NCBI RefSeq assembly: GCF_033954835.1
Contig: NZ_CP121471.1
Span: 1,240,001 to 1,304,000, forward strand
Source: Thiorhodovibrio frisius
GTDB lineage: Bacteria; Pseudomonadota; Gammaproteobacteria; Chromatiales; Chromatiaceae
Reading direction: 5' to 3'
Length of the DNA: 64,000 bases
Positions within the stretch are counted from its first letter, which is position 1. Each line of letters opens with the position of its first letter. Below the pieces are notes generated by a model. The model made no database searches, was not told the DNA's origin, and saw nothing but the letters and a program-made list of their open reading frames with translations. Positions 1 to 8,846 of the stretch are shown piece by piece. The translations under genes and the position numbers were made by a program.

Positions 1-350
1 TAGGGTGTGCCACTGTTCAAGCGCAAGCGGCGGTTGAGCATGTTCTCGATCAGCGCGAAGGCCGCTGCCTCGCCACCGTCGGTTGCGATAATTTGCAGTC
101 CGGGCTGGTCGCGCTCGGGCGCAGCTGCGGCTGCCTCCTTGGTGAGCAAAATGCGCGGGTGCCCGTCGATTTGTTCAACCCGGTAGCGAAAGGGCGGGCA
201 CTGTGCAATGACCCTTTGCACAGCCGTGGCCAGTCGTTCCTTGTCGACCTTCCCCTCCAGCCGAAACACCGCGCAGCGGTTGCCACCCTGGTCGCTCGAT
301 TCCAGCAGGGCCATTTGAGTCTCGGTGAGGTTGAAGGTATCGAAACGCAT
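1..350 (-). CDS. Condensation-domain superfamily protein, N-terminal part (cut by window edge)
   Basis: Reading leftwards from ATG at 350 the frame stays open to the window edge (116 codons). A strong GGAGGA ribosome site lies 6 bases upstream. The protein starts MRFDTFNLTETQMALLE and continues with an alternating strand/helix pattern (VFRLEGKVDKERLATAVQRV, then CPPFRYRVEQIDGHPRIL). This matches the start of condensation domains of peptide synthetases and related acyltransferases, where LT.TQ..LL is followed by a first subdomain ending in a 'R.lDl..gtP' stretch; here MLNRRLRLNSGTP is seen at the cut. The HHxxxDG catalytic motif would lie beyond the window. It could equally belong to a stand-alone acyltransferase; a synthetase is not proven. 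Confidence 0.55.
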   Translation of the reverse strand, partial: MRFDTFNLTETQMALLESSDQGGNRCAVFRLEGKVDKERLATAVQRVIAQCPPFRYRVEQIDGHPRILLTKEAAAAAPERDQPGLQIIATDGGEAAAFALIENMLNRRLRLNSGTP

Positions 351-539
351 GGCTTATCCTCCTTTTGCACGCTTTGTGGCGCGCTCTGTTGCAGGTTTGT
401 CTGAGGCTGTCGGCACCAAGTCGTTGCTGCGGGCTGGCAATCGCTAAGGATTCCGTGCAGCTTTGTGTTGAGATGCTTGTTTCCTGGCAGCAGGCTCCCG
501 GTGGCGAAGCCTCGCGCTCGGCGAATTGCTTGACCGCGA

Positions 540-1800
540 TTAAAGCAGCAATCCCGCCATGGCGCCTGTCATGAGTGTCGCCAGGGTGCCGGCAAGGATG
601 GATTTGAGTCCAAGAGCCACGATCTCTGATCGCCGTTCTGGCGCGATGCTGGCTAGTCCGCCGATCATGATTCCCAGGCTGCCGAAGTTGGCAAAGCCGC
701 ACAGGGCATAGAGCATGATCAGGCGGCTGCGCTCGCTGAGTGCTTCTGGCGGCAGTTGCGAGAGCTGCACATAGGCGATCAGTTCATTGAGCACCGTCTT
801 GGTTCCCATGAGGGCGCCGGCGCTCTGGGCCTCCTGCCAGGGGATGCCGATCAGCCAGACCACGGGGGCGAATAGCCAGCCAAGCATGCGTTCTAGTGTC
901 ACCGGAGCGCCGGCGAGTTCCGGTAGCAGTCCGAGCATGCTATTGGCCAGACTGACCAGTGCCAGCATCACAATCAGCAGTGCCATTATGTTCAGCATTA
1001 GCGGAATAGCCGCGAGCGTGCCGCGGGTGACAGCGTCCATGGCGCTTTCGGAGTCGATCTCGATGTGCGCCTCAAAAGTCTGCTCGGGAGTGCTTTCAGG
1101 CACCATGATGCCGGCGATCACCAGGGCAGCCGGAGCGCTCATTAAAGAGGCGGTTAGAATCTGTCCCATGGCATTTGGGATTAGCTCCCCCAAAATACTG
1201 GCATAGAGCAGCATGACGGTGCCGGCGATGGTGGCCATGCCGCCCACCATCAGCGCGAAGAGTGCCGAGCGAGACATGGTGTTGAGATAAGGGCGGACCA
1301 GAAGGGGGCGCTTCGGCCATGCCGATAAAGACATTGGCTGCCGTGGCTAGCCCAAGCGCACCGCCGGTGCCCAGTGTGTGGCGCAGCACCCAGGCAAAGC
1401 CACGCACCAGGAGTGGCAGAATGCGCCAGTGAAACAAAAGCGCCGACAGCGCCGAGACCACCAGAATCAGCGGCAGGGCACGGAAGGCGAAGACAAAGCG
1501 ATGCACGGGTGTGCTCACATCGAAGGGGGCCTCGCCACCAGCCAGATAACCGAAGACAAACTGCGCCCCGGTATCGGTGGCCTTCTGTATCGCCAGCACC
1601 ATCGCATTGAGCAGCAGAAAGGCATCGCGCGCCCCTGGCCACTTGAGAAGCAACAGGCCGAGTAGCACTTGCAATGTCAGGCCGCCCATGACCAGCCGTG
1701 GCGAGATGTGGCGGCGCGATTCGCTGAGCAGCCAGGCAATGGCGAGCAAGGCCGAGAGCCCCAAGAGCGCTTGCAGGGTCGGTAGGAGGGTTTCGGACAT
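540..1800 (-). pseudogene. CNT/NupC-family nucleoside transporter with a +1 frameshift
   Basis: Two overlapping frames together encode one concentrative nucleoside transporter. The N-terminal half (from ATG at 1800, MSETLLPTLQALLG) has several membrane helices and reaches NVFIGMAEAP. The C-terminal half continues as LLVRPYLNTMSRSALFALM in the next frame. In the family these segments are contiguous (GMAEAPLLVRPYL). The break is at a run of five G (1304–1308, plus strand); removing one G joins the frames. The span of 1261 bases is 3x420+1, so deleting one base restores a normal 419-residue protein. No other damage is visible. It is therefore either a very recent inactivation, a phase-variable homopolymer or a sequencing error. 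The intact protein would import nucleosides by Na+ or H+ symport. Confidence 0.8.
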
Positions 1801-1884
1801 GGTGCTGTAACAGATCAAAGCGGAGCCAAAAACCGCACCTTATGCGGCTTGGGGCCGAAATAAAAGCTCGGCGTGATGCGATAC

Positions 1885-2044
1885 CGAAACCCTTTGAAAT
1901 TTCGGTTTGTTCTGGGCCGGGTGACGGCCACGGGGAACGCCGTGAATACTTCCCTGCAGGCTTCGCGGCGGCGCCCTGCCGCCGAGACCTCCGTGGCCGT
2001 CACCCGGCCCAAAAGCGTTAGCCATCTTGGGATTGGTATATCAG
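1885..2044 (+). repeat. Dispersed repeat copy A, interrupted by an inverted-repeat segment
   Basis: Positions 1885–1921 (GAAACCCTTTGAAATTTCGG, then TTCTGGGCCGGG) and 2031–2044 (GATTGGTATATCAG) match, in order, the two halves of the minus-strand sequence at 13265–13317. There the halves are joined directly by a C; here about 109 bases separate them. The first half begins with its own small dyad, CCGAAA…TTTCGG. This looks like one short repeat element carrying an insertion, or an ancestral longer form that lost its middle in the other copy. Confidence 0.65.
1914..2010. repeat. Perfect 20-bp inverted repeat with 57-base spacer
   Basis: The left arm at 1914–1933 (GGGCCGGGTGACGGCCACGG) is the exact reverse complement of the right arm at 1991–2010. 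A long stable stem is predicted in RNA or single-stranded DNA. It lies between the convergently placed transporter promoter region and acyP and forms most of the extra segment inside dispersed repeat copy A. A MITE-like or REP-type element is plausible. Confidence 0.75.
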
Positions 2045-2171
2045 GGGATGACCCGACTGGAGCGACGGGATTGCAACAGGATGCAAGCGCGCGCACAATT
2101 TCTGCAAGCTAGGTCGCAGCCGCTGTATTGCTTGGGGTGGCCGGGACTAAAGCATCAGGCAGGAGCAAGGC

Positions 2172-2468
2172 ATGACAGCCGCCAGCGATGATTCAGAACA
2201 ACAAGTCTGCTACCTTTGCCTGGTCAGCGGGCGGGTGCAGGGCGTCTTTTTTCGCGCCTCCGCGCGCGAACAGGCTGTGCGCTTGGGGGTGAGCGGGCGG
2301 GCGCGCAATCTGCCTGATGGCCGGGTCGAAGTGCTCGCCTGCGGACCGCCCGATGCGGTGCGATCTTTGCGCGCTTGGCTCAAGCAGGGGCCGCCCCAAG
2401 CAGAGGTGATGGACCTTGACTGTCAGCCGCTCGCCTGGCAACAGATCTCCGGCTTTACCACAGGCTGA
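2172..2468 (+). CDS. acyP: Acylphosphatase
   Basis: A 98-residue protein of the acylphosphatase family, which hydrolyses carboxyl-phosphate bonds such as acetyl phosphate. The signature is complete: the phosphate loop GRVQGVFFRASAREQA, with catalytic Arg (FFR), and GRARNLPDGRVEVLACG, with the catalytic Asn (RN) and the typical DGRVE strand. Length is normal for the family (about 90–100). The start at 2172 follows AGGAGCAAGGC. The following gene, rubrerythrin, starts 103 bases later in the same direction, so co-transcription is possible but there is no functional link that I know of. Confidence 0.9.
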   Translation: MTAASDDSEQQVCYLCLVSGRVQGVFFRASAREQAVRLGVSGRARNLPDGRVEVLACGPPDAVRSLRAWLKQGPPQAEVMDLDCQPLAWQQISGFTTG

Positions 2469-2571
2469 CAGTTTGGCGGTGGGAGTGGCGGCAGTCGCCA
2501 GTGGCAGCCCAAATCCCCAGGCAAACCCGGCGCCAAATTTTAACCAGAGGACATTCCAGACAGAGGCAAGT

Positions 2572-2997
2572 ATGGAACTCAAAGGCAGCAAAACCGAGCA
2601 ATGTTTGCGTGAGGCCTTTGCCGGCGAGGCCAAGGCAAACCGGCGTTATCTCTACTTCGCCGCCAAGGCGGATATCGAAGGCTTTAACGATGTTGCCGCC
2701 CTGTTTCGCTCCGCAGCCGAGGGCGAGACTGGCCATGCCCATGGTCACCTGGAGTATCTTGAAGCCATCGGTGATCCGGACACCGGCCTGCCGATTGGCG
2801 CCACGGCGGATAATCTGCGCTCCGCCATCACCGGAGAGAGCCAGGAGTGGTCCGAGGGTTACCCATCCATGGCGCGCATCGCCCGCGAGGAAGGCTTTGA
2901 TGAAATTGCCGACTGGTTCGAGATTCTCGCCAAGGCCGAGGGCTCTCATGCCAAGCGGTTTCAGAAGGCGCTGGATAATCTGGACCTTGAAGACTAA
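2572..2997 (+). CDS. Rubrerythrin-family diiron protein (no rubredoxin domain)
   Basis: A 141-residue four-helix ferritin-like protein. Metal-ligand segments are visible: E19 in FAGEAKANRRYLYFA, the EGETGHAHGHLEYL segment, and the second pair in the region ending FEILAKAEGSHAKRF (ExxH). It ends right after the diiron domain, so the C-terminal rubredoxin of classical rubrerythrins is absent. Rubrerythrins reduce hydrogen peroxide in microaerophiles and anaerobes. The start at 2572 was chosen because the family begins MELKGSKTE and AGAGGCAAGT precedes it; upstream in-frame residues are low in conservation-like character. VWA and J-domain genes follow in the same direction. Confidence 0.9.
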   Translation: MELKGSKTEQCLREAFAGEAKANRRYLYFAAKADIEGFNDVAALFRSAAEGETGHAHGHLEYLEAIGDPDTGLPIGATADNLRSAITGESQEWSEGYPSMARIAREEGFDEIADWFEILAKAEGSHAKRFQKALDNLDLED

Positions 2998-3033
2998 GCG
3001 CAACGCCCGCGTCAGTTGCGCCGGCGCCCACCC

Positions 3034-3768
3034 GTGAGCAAGTCCGATCAAGCGCTTGAGTCGGTCTCCAGCAGCGCTGAGGTCGATGCGTTTCTGGCGC
3101 GGGTGGCGACACTGCCGCCGGCCAGTGCTACGCAGGTGCCAGGTGCGCGTCTGCTGTTCGCGCTCGACGCCACCGCCAGCCGCGAGCGCACCTGGGACCG
3201 CGCCACCCAGATTCAGGCCGCCATGTTTGAGGAAACCCAGACGCTCGGTGGTCTGGAGGTTCAACTCTGCCACTATCGCGGCCTGGGCGAGTTCAAGACC
3301 TCGCCCTGGTGTCGGCGCGCCGATGAGCTGCTCCCGCGCATGACGGCAGTGCGCTGTTCTCCTGGCGTGACTCAGATCGCCCGCCTGCTCGATCATGCCA
3401 TCGCCACCGCCGGCCCCGCTGGCAAACCCGCCCAGGGCGCACCCCTGCGGGCCCTGGTGTTCGTCGGCGATGCCTGCGAGGAACCGCGTGATCGCCTTGC
3501 CGACCAAGCCGGGCGCCTGCGTCTGTTGGGGGTGCCAGTGTTCGTGTTCCAGGAAGGTCGCGACCGGGATGCCCTGGCGGGTCTGCGCGCCATCGCCCAA
3601 CTCTCGGGTGGTGCCTGGTGCCCTTTCGACAGCGCAAGCCCGGAACTCTTGCGCGATCTGCTCAGCGCCGTGGCTGTCTATGCTGTCGGTGGGCGCCCGG
3701 CGCTCGAGGACTTCGGCCGCCGTCACGGTGATGCCGTGCGCCAGCTAACCGCCCAACTCGGAGCCTGA
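3034..3768 (+). CDS. von Willebrand factor A-like domain protein
   Basis: About 244 residues from a GTG at 3034 (an upstream TTG at 3016 is in frame). The chain has the Rossmann-like order of VWA domains: LLFALDATASRERTWD corresponds to the first strand with a DxTxS metal-site variant of DxSxS, LRALVFVGDACEE to the fourth strand with an acidic residue, and VPVFVFQEG to the next strand. No signal peptide or membrane segment is seen. The gene is followed after 3 bases by the J-domain membrane protein, which suggests a functional pair, perhaps in complex assembly. The exact role is unknown. Confidence 0.75.
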   Translation: MSKSDQALESVSSSAEVDAFLARVATLPPASATQVPGARLLFALDATASRERTWDRATQIQAAMFEETQTLGGLEVQLCHYRGLGEFKTSPWCRRADELLPRMTAVRCSPGVTQIARLLDHAIATAGPAGKPAQGAPLRALVFVGDACEEPRDRLADQAGRLRLLGVPVFVFQEGRDRDALAGLRAIAQLSGGAWCPFDSASPELLRDLLSAVAVYAVGGRPALEDFGRRHGDAVRQLTAQLGA

Positions 3769-3771
3769 GCC

Positions 3772-4560
3772 ATGGCGCGCTTGTTGGTGCTCGTCTTGTT
3801 GCTCGGGCTCTTGTTGTGGGGGCTGCACTGGTTTCGTACCGCGCCTGCGGCCCAGGTCGCGCGCATGCTGCGCCGCGTGCTGCTCTGGGGTGGCATCGGG
3901 CTGCTGGTGGTGGCGGTCGCGAGTGGGCGCCTGAGTCCGCTCTTTGCTGCCCTGGCTGCCGCCGTGCCTGTGGTGCTGCGACTGTTGAATTTGCTGCGCA
4001 TGTTGCCGCTGATCCAGCAAGCCCTGCATGCGCTGGGTTTTAAGACGGCCGGTGCCAGACAGACTGGCGGCCCGGGTTACGGTGCGACTGGGGGGCCGGC
4101 CGGCCAATCCCGCATCCGCACCCGTTATCTGGACATGACCCTGGATCAATCCACCGGGCGCATGGATGGCACTGTGCGCGATGGGCCTTTCAGCGGCGAG
4201 CGGTTGTCCGCGCTTGATCGCACTCAGCTCGCGCGCATGCTCGAGTTCTATGAGGACAGCGACGCGCAATCGGCTGCGGTGCTGCGGGCCTACCTGGAGC
4301 GCACCGACCCGGGTGGTCAGCATGGGCAGAATGATGACGCCCACGCTGGAGCCGGCAGCGGCGGGGCACCACCGGCCGCAGCCGGGCGCTTGTCCCGTGA
4401 GGAGGCCGGCGCCATTCTCGGTCTCATCCCGGGCGCCGATGCAGAGCAGGTCCGCGCCGCCCACCGACGTCTGATGCAGAAATTCCATCCCGACCGTGGC
4501 GGCTCGGATTATCTGGCGGCCAAAATTAACGAGGCCAAGAAGACACTGCTTAGCGACTGA
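3772..4560 (+). CDS. Membrane-anchored DnaJ-domain protein
   Basis: 262 residues. Two N-terminal hydrophobic helices (residues about 2–20 and 35–70) anchor the protein. The C-terminal 60 residues form a J domain: EEAGAILGLIPGADAEQVRAAHRRLMQKFHPDRGGSDYLAAKINEAK, containing the HPD motif that stimulates Hsp70 ATPase. (The motif spans about 210–255.) The order membrane–linker–J domain resembles the DjlC/Tim14-like co-chaperones. The middle carries a Gly/Ala-rich linker. It starts 3 bases after the VWA gene and converges with the MCE operon, whose last gene ends 40 bases away. Confidence 0.8.
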   Translation: MARLLVLVLLLGLLLWGLHWFRTAPAAQVARMLRRVLLWGGIGLLVVAVASGRLSPLFAALAAAVPVVLRLLNLLRMLPLIQQALHALGFKTAGARQTGGPGYGATGGPAGQSRIRTRYLDMTLDQSTGRMDGTVRDGPFSGERLSALDRTQLARMLEFYEDSDAQSAAVLRAYLERTDPGGQHGQNDDAHAGAGSGGAPPAAAGRLSREEAGAILGLIPGADAEQVRAAHRRLMQKFHPDRGGSDYLAAKINEAKKTLLSD

Positions 4561-4600
4561 CCAGGAGCCGTGCTTGTCGGCATCGCCTTTCGCATCAAGG

Positions 4601-5644
4601 TCAACGCGCTCGCGCTCCCGATTTGCCGCTCAGCAGGGCTTCCGGGTGGCGTTCCAGGTAATCGGCCAGGGTGCGGATGGAGCGCGCTGCCTCGGTGGTT
4701 TCGCGCAGGAGTTGATCGAGCTGATAGCGCGTTGGGGAGTCGCTGGCGACCAGGGAGTCGAGCGCAGCCAGCGTTTTGGTGCCCTGGGTGAGGGCGGCTT
4801 GGGCGGAAGCTTTTAGGGGTGCCCAATCGCGTTGCAGGTTGGCGGTCAGGGTGGCGGTGTTTTCGGCCGCGCTGGTTAAGGCGGGGGCGATCTGCTCGAT
4901 GTTCTCGCGTGCTGTGACGCTCAGCTCGTTGGTGTTTGTCAGCACCTGCTGAAGACTGTCCAACAGGGGCTTTAGATCATGATTTAGCGTTTGCAGTGCG
5001 AGATGGGCTTGCGTCAGGGTGGCGTCGAGGCTCTCCACGCTCCGGTCAATTTTACCTGAAGAAAACAGATCGTAAATGGCATCCAGAGTGCCGGTGGTTT
5101 TCTCGACCAGGTCGTTTAGAGGTAGGGTGGCAAGTAGATCTTCCATGCGATCACGCGTGGCCTCAATCGCTGGGACCTGAATGGCATCTTGGTAATCTTG
5201 CTCCTCGGGCTGGGCTGGTAGCTGTGGGTTTAGGTTTAGGCTGACCACATACTGGCCGGTCACCACGCTGATGGATTGCAGGCGCGCACGAAGACCTTCT
5301 TGCTTGACCAGTTGGCGGATGACGGCGCGTGGGTTGGTTTGTCCAACGCCGCCCAGTACCGCGATATTCTTCGGCCAGATGTCATAACGCACGGGAACGC
5401 GGAAGTTGTTGGTATCAGGCAGATAGTTCAGGCCGATGCCGGTGATCTGACCAATGGGAACGCCCTGAAATTGCACTTGGGCACCGATATTGAGCCCCTG
5501 CACGGAACCTGGGAAAAATGTGACCAGTGCAATGCGCTCGCGCAACAGGGCACCGCTACCAAATACAATGAGCGCGCCGACAAAGATCACCAACGCGCCG
5601 AGCACAAAGCCGCCGATTACGGCCGGATTTGCCTGTTTGCTCAT
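4601..5644 (-). CDS. MCE/MlaD-family lipid-transport protein
   Basis: 347 residues with one N-terminal membrane helix (AVIGGFVLGALVIFVGALIV) and a single MCE domain (about residues 40–125; FPGSVQGLNIGAQVQFQGVPIGQI is the typical 'GL..G..V...G...G.V' core). The rest is a long helical periplasmic tail with heptad-like Leu. MlaD-type proteins form hexameric rings that carry lipids between inner and outer membranes. Its start overlaps the stop of the ATPase gene by ATGA (5641–5644). A PqiB-like protein would have several MCE domains, so this is nearer MlaD. Confidence 0.85.
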   Translation of the reverse strand: MSKQANPAVIGGFVLGALVIFVGALIVFGSGALLRERIALVTFFPGSVQGLNIGAQVQFQGVPIGQITGIGLNYLPDTNNFRVPVRYDIWPKNIAVLGGVGQTNPRAVIRQLVKQEGLRARLQSISVVTGQYVVSLNLNPQLPAQPEEQDYQDAIQVPAIEATRDRMEDLLATLPLNDLVEKTTGTLDAIYDLFSSGKIDRSVESLDATLTQAHLALQTLNHDLKPLLDSLQQVLTNTNELSVTARENIEQIAPALTSAAENTATLTANLQRDWAPLKASAQAALTQGTKTLAALDSLVASDSPTRYQLDQLLRETTEAARSIRTLADYLERHPEALLSGKSGARAR

Positions 5645-6414
5645 GTCTCGCCCCGGTTCAGAAAGGCTCGCACGCCGGCCAGCTCGGAATGCTCCTTGAG
5701 CCAGCGCGGGTTGCCTGTGGTCAGCATGGTGCGGCGCTCGGCATCGAGAAAGACCGCATCGTCGGCAATGGTGAAAATACTTGCCAGTTCATGGGTCACC
5801 ACCACCATGGTGGTGTTGAGGCTGGCGCGCAGTTGCAGCAGGAGTTCATCTAAGCGCCTGGCGCTTAGTGGGTCGAGCCCGGCCGAGGGCTCATCAAAGA
5901 ATAATAGCTCAGGGTCGAGCGCTATGGCTCGCGCTACGCCGACGCGCTTGCGCATGCCGCCGCTGATGGCCGAGGGGTAATGGTCGCCAAAACCGGCTAG
6001 GCCGACCAGTGCCAGTTTGTAGTCGGCGATGGCGCAAATCTGCGCGGCGCTCAGATTGGTGTGAATTTCAAGCGGCAGGCTGACATTCTCGCGCAGCGTC
6101 ATGGCGCTCCAGAGGGCACCGCTTTGGTACATCACGCCCTGGCGGCGCATCAGGGCTGTGCGCTCTTGGGTGTTGCTGTGCCAGAGGTCCTGGTTCTGGA
6201 TCAGAATGCGTCCCTGTGCTGGTCGCAGTAGGCCGGTTAGGGCGTGCATCAGGGTGCTCTTGCCGCAGCCGCTGCTGCCCATGATGATGAAAATATCCCC
6301 GCGCCGGATGACAAAGTTCAGATCCTGCTGGATGACGGTCTCGCCATAGGCTAGCTTGGTGTCGCATACCTGCACCATGGCTTGCTGTTTTTTTTGGGGC
6401 TCGGCTACCGACAT
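5641..6414 (-). CDS. ABC transporter ATP-binding protein, MlaF type
   Basis: 257 residues. Walker A is GSSGCGKST, the signature SGGMRKRVGVARA (the MlaF-type 'SGGM.KR' form) and Walker B LLFFDEPSAGLDP, followed by the H-loop TH in VVVTHEL. These are hallmarks of the Mla/Mkl ATPase subfamily. The start at 6414 (MSVAEPQ) overlaps the permease stop by one base (TGATG); the same frame extends upstream inside the permease gene but that is unlikely to be translated. It energises lipid movement through the permease in the inner membrane. Confidence 0.9.
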   Translation of the reverse strand: MSVAEPQKKQQAMVQVCDTKLAYGETVIQQDLNFVIRRGDIFIIMGSSGCGKSTLMHALTGLLRPAQGRILIQNQDLWHSNTQERTALMRRQGVMYQSGALWSAMTLRENVSLPLEIHTNLSAAQICAIADYKLALVGLAGFGDHYPSAISGGMRKRVGVARAIALDPELLFFDEPSAGLDPLSARRLDELLLQLRASLNTTMVVVTHELASIFTIADDAVFLDAERRTMLTTGNPRWLKEHSELAGVRAFLNRGET

Positions 6415-7592
6415 CAGGACAGCCCGATGGCCTCGAACAACACCGTCAGCACGGCTGCGGCGATGACAATAAAGAGAATGGCCGTGACCACCGCCGAGGT
6501 CGTCGCGCGGCCGACTTCCGCCGCGCTGCGCCCGCACTGCATGCCGCGCAGGCAGCCGGAGGCGGCAACAATGGCGCCATAGACAGTGGCGCTGATCAGT
6601 CCCTGGGCGAGATGATTGACTGCGATGGCATTGCGGGTGGCCATCAGGTACTCACCGCTGGTCAGCCCCGCGACCATGGTGCCGACGAAGAGCCCACCGA
6701 GAATGCCGAACAGATTGGCATAGAGTGTTAACAGCGGCGTCATTAAGATGAGCGCCAGCATGCGTGGTAGCACCAGAAATTCCATCGGCGAGACGCCCAA
6801 GGTGCGCAGGGCGTCGATTTCCTCATTCGCCTGCATTGCGCCGATCTGCGCGGCAAAGGCAGCCCCTGTGCGTCCGGCCAGCACAATGGCGGTGACCAGG
6901 GCGCCGATTTGTATCACCATGGCCAGCCCGACCAGATCGGCGATATAAATGCGCGCCCCAAACTGCGCCAGCTGCTGGTTGCCGATGTAAGCCAGAATCA
7001 TCCCAACCAGAAAGCACACCAGGCTGACAATGGGCAGGGCATCGGCGCCGGCGGATTCGATGATCAGCCAGAACTCCGACAGTCGAAAGCGGCTTTTGCC
7101 GCGCACAAAGCGCTGCACCGCCAGTGTGCCCTCGCCGAAGAAGTGCATGATTTCCCCGGTGGCATTGGCCAGGTCGATGAAATCCAGGCCCAGGCGCCCG
7201 AGAAAGCCCGGCTGCGCGGGTTCGGCCTCGGCCACCTTGTCCTGCTCGGGCGCAGACCCAGCCAGCTTGAGCAGCGCGCGCAGCGCCTCGGGCAGGGCGG
7301 AAAGATCACAGGCAATGCCGTCTATTTTGCAGGCTTGCTGTACGCTCAGGATAAACACCGCTAGGCTGGAGTCCCAGTCGGCGAGGTTGTTGGCGCTCAG
7401 GTCCAGCTGGTGCAGATCAACGGCCGCGCGCAGGCGCGCGATGGTGGGTTCGGGCGCAGGCAGGTCCAGGTCCATGCGCCAGCGCCCGCTGAGTTCGAGC
7501 CGGGCGGGTTGATCCTTGTGCAATGCGAGCTGCGCGCTGGCGGCTGCGCCAGGGCGCTCAGTGGTCGTCGTGTCGGGCAGGGAGGATGTCAC
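6414..7592 (-). CDS. MlaE-family permease with N-terminal STAS domain
   Basis: 392 residues. Residues 20–115 form a STAS-like domain (LELSGRWRMDLDLP… then DWDSSLAVFILSV), as in MlaB. The rest is a permease with five or so helices and the family motif QIGAMQANEEIDALRTLGVSPMEFLVLPR (about residues 257–285). In many bacteria MlaB and MlaE are separate; fusion of STAS and permease is well known in other proteobacteria. First gene of the operon permease–ATPase–MCE. No MlaC or MlaA gene is present in this window, so the periplasmic partner is unknown. Confidence 0.88.
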   Translation of the reverse strand: MTSSLPDTTTTERPGAAASAQLALHKDQPARLELSGRWRMDLDLPAPEPTIARLRAAVDLHQLDLSANNLADWDSSLAVFILSVQQACKIDGIACDLSALPEALRALLKLAGSAPEQDKVAEAEPAQPGFLGRLGLDFIDLANATGEIMHFFGEGTLAVQRFVRGKSRFRLSEFWLIIESAGADALPIVSLVCFLVGMILAYIGNQQLAQFGARIYIADLVGLAMVIQIGALVTAIVLAGRTGAAFAAQIGAMQANEEIDALRTLGVSPMEFLVLPRMLALILMTPLLTLYANLFGILGGLFVGTMVAGLTSGEYLMATRNAIAVNHLAQGLISATVYGAIVAASGCLRGMQCGRSAAEVGRATTSAVVTAILFIVIAAAVLTVLFEAIGLS

Positions 7593-7724
7593 GGCTGGCC
7601 TTGGAGTCTGGATAGGCGGGCGTCATTATTCTCGCTCAGAGCGCTTCGATGATACAGTGACCCTTTGCGCACCTGTGCGCAAGCCGAGACCGGGGTGAGC
7701 CGATTGCAGCCGGAGACCTTGCTA

Positions 7725-8666
7725 ATGACCAAGACAACGCGCAAATGGCGCGAGCTGGCAGCCAGTGTCGGATTTTTGAACTGGCTGTTTAACCCCTTGC
7801 AGCGCAGCGATGTGCGCTCGGTTTACGATCTGCTTTTGGAGCAGTCGCCAACCACGCGCGCCCGCTATCTCAATCTGGGCTATTGGGCCGGGCTGGAACC
7901 TGGGGAAAACACCGGGGCGGACAGCCTGGATGACGCCTGTGATGCCCTGGTGCGCCTGGTCGGCAAGCGCGCCGGCCTGGGGGCTGATGATCGCCTGCTC
8001 GATGTGGGTTTCGGTTTCGGCGATCAGGACCTGTTGTGGTGGCGGGAGTTCGCGCCTAAACGCATCGTCGGGCTAAATATTACCGCCTCGCAGGTGGCCG
8101 TGGCCCGCAAGCGGGTGGCGGCACAGGAGCTCTCGCAGCAGATCGATCTGCGTCTGGGCTCGGCCACCGCCATGCCGGTCGCGGCCGGCTCGGTTGACGT
8201 GATTATTGCACTCGAGTGCGCCTTCCACTTCCAGACCCGTGAGCGCTTTTTTGCCGAGGCGCTGCGCGTGCTACGCCCGGGTGGGCGCCTGGTGCTGGCC
8301 GACATCATCCCCATGCCGTTGGTTGCTGGCGGTGGCGAACGCTGGCAGCAACGCCTGACCTGGGCGCTGGTGGCAGGCAAGTTTGCTATTCCCAAAGCCA
8401 ATGCTTATCCGCTTGCTAGCTATGTGGACAAGCTGGCCGAGGCTGGCTTCGCACCGGTCGAGGTCGAGTCTATTCGTCATGATGTGTATCAGCCGCTGCA
8501 TGCCCATCTGCGCGAACATCCAGACATTCTCGCGCGTTTGCATCCGCTGCTGGCCTTCGCGGTGCGTCTGGCACTCAAGGCGGATGCCAAGACTCTTTTC
8601 TCCGGACTCGACTATGTGCTGGCATCGGCGATCAAGCCGGGTGGCGCGCCGGCTGTTCCTGGTTAA
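7725..8666 (+). CDS. SAM-dependent class I methyltransferase
   Basis: 313 residues from ATG 7725, preceded by GGAGACCTTGCTA. Motif I is LLDVGFGFGDQD (SAM-binding Gly loop), the acidic end of strand 2 lies in IVGLNITASQV, and motif post-I VDVIIALECAFHF is followed by EALRVLRPGGRLVLADI. The lead-in YLNLGYWAGLEPGENTGADSLDDACDALV is like the sugar and small-molecule O-methyltransferases of the EryG/UbiE type. The substrate cannot be told from sequence. It is divergent from the permease operon with about 130 bases between starts and is not obviously in an operon with the HD-GYP gene 180 bases downstream. Confidence 0.8.
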   Translation: MTKTTRKWRELAASVGFLNWLFNPLQRSDVRSVYDLLLEQSPTTRARYLNLGYWAGLEPGENTGADSLDDACDALVRLVGKRAGLGADDRLLDVGFGFGDQDLLWWREFAPKRIVGLNITASQVAVARKRVAAQELSQQIDLRLGSATAMPVAAGSVDVIIALECAFHFQTRERFFAEALRVLRPGGRLVLADIIPMPLVAGGGERWQQRLTWALVAGKFAIPKANAYPLASYVDKLAEAGFAPVEVESIRHDVYQPLHAHLREHPDILARLHPLLAFAVRLALKADAKTLFSGLDYVLASAIKPGGAPAVPG

Positions 8667-8846
8667 AATACCCAAGACTTTGCGTTTTTGAGCTAGCCTT
8701 GACAATGAGTCCCTGGCAGCCGTTGGCTGATGGTCGCGGATTCTTGCCAGGTGTTTCTCAAGATGGAGGCAGGGAGGCCATAGGTTGCTGGGTGCGCGCA
8801 CGGCTGTGATGGCGCCGATGCGCCGAATCAGAGGCTCCTGTCCGAT

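Larger units (their letters stand above)
1801..2171. other. Intergenic region made largely of repeats
   Basis: This 371-base gap holds no convincing gene. It contains one copy of a dispersed repeat (1885–1921 and 2031–2044) split by a segment with a perfect 20-bp inverted repeat, and a short match to the other repeat family near 2136. Ribosome-site-like purines before ATG 2172 (GGCAGGAGCAAGGC) serve acyP. Confidence 0.6.

Noticed and set aside
2455-3726. A 423-codon open frame on the minus strand
   Set aside because: It lies fully opposite acyP, rubrerythrin and the VWA gene and its sequence has no family resemblance; it is a GC-rich shadow.
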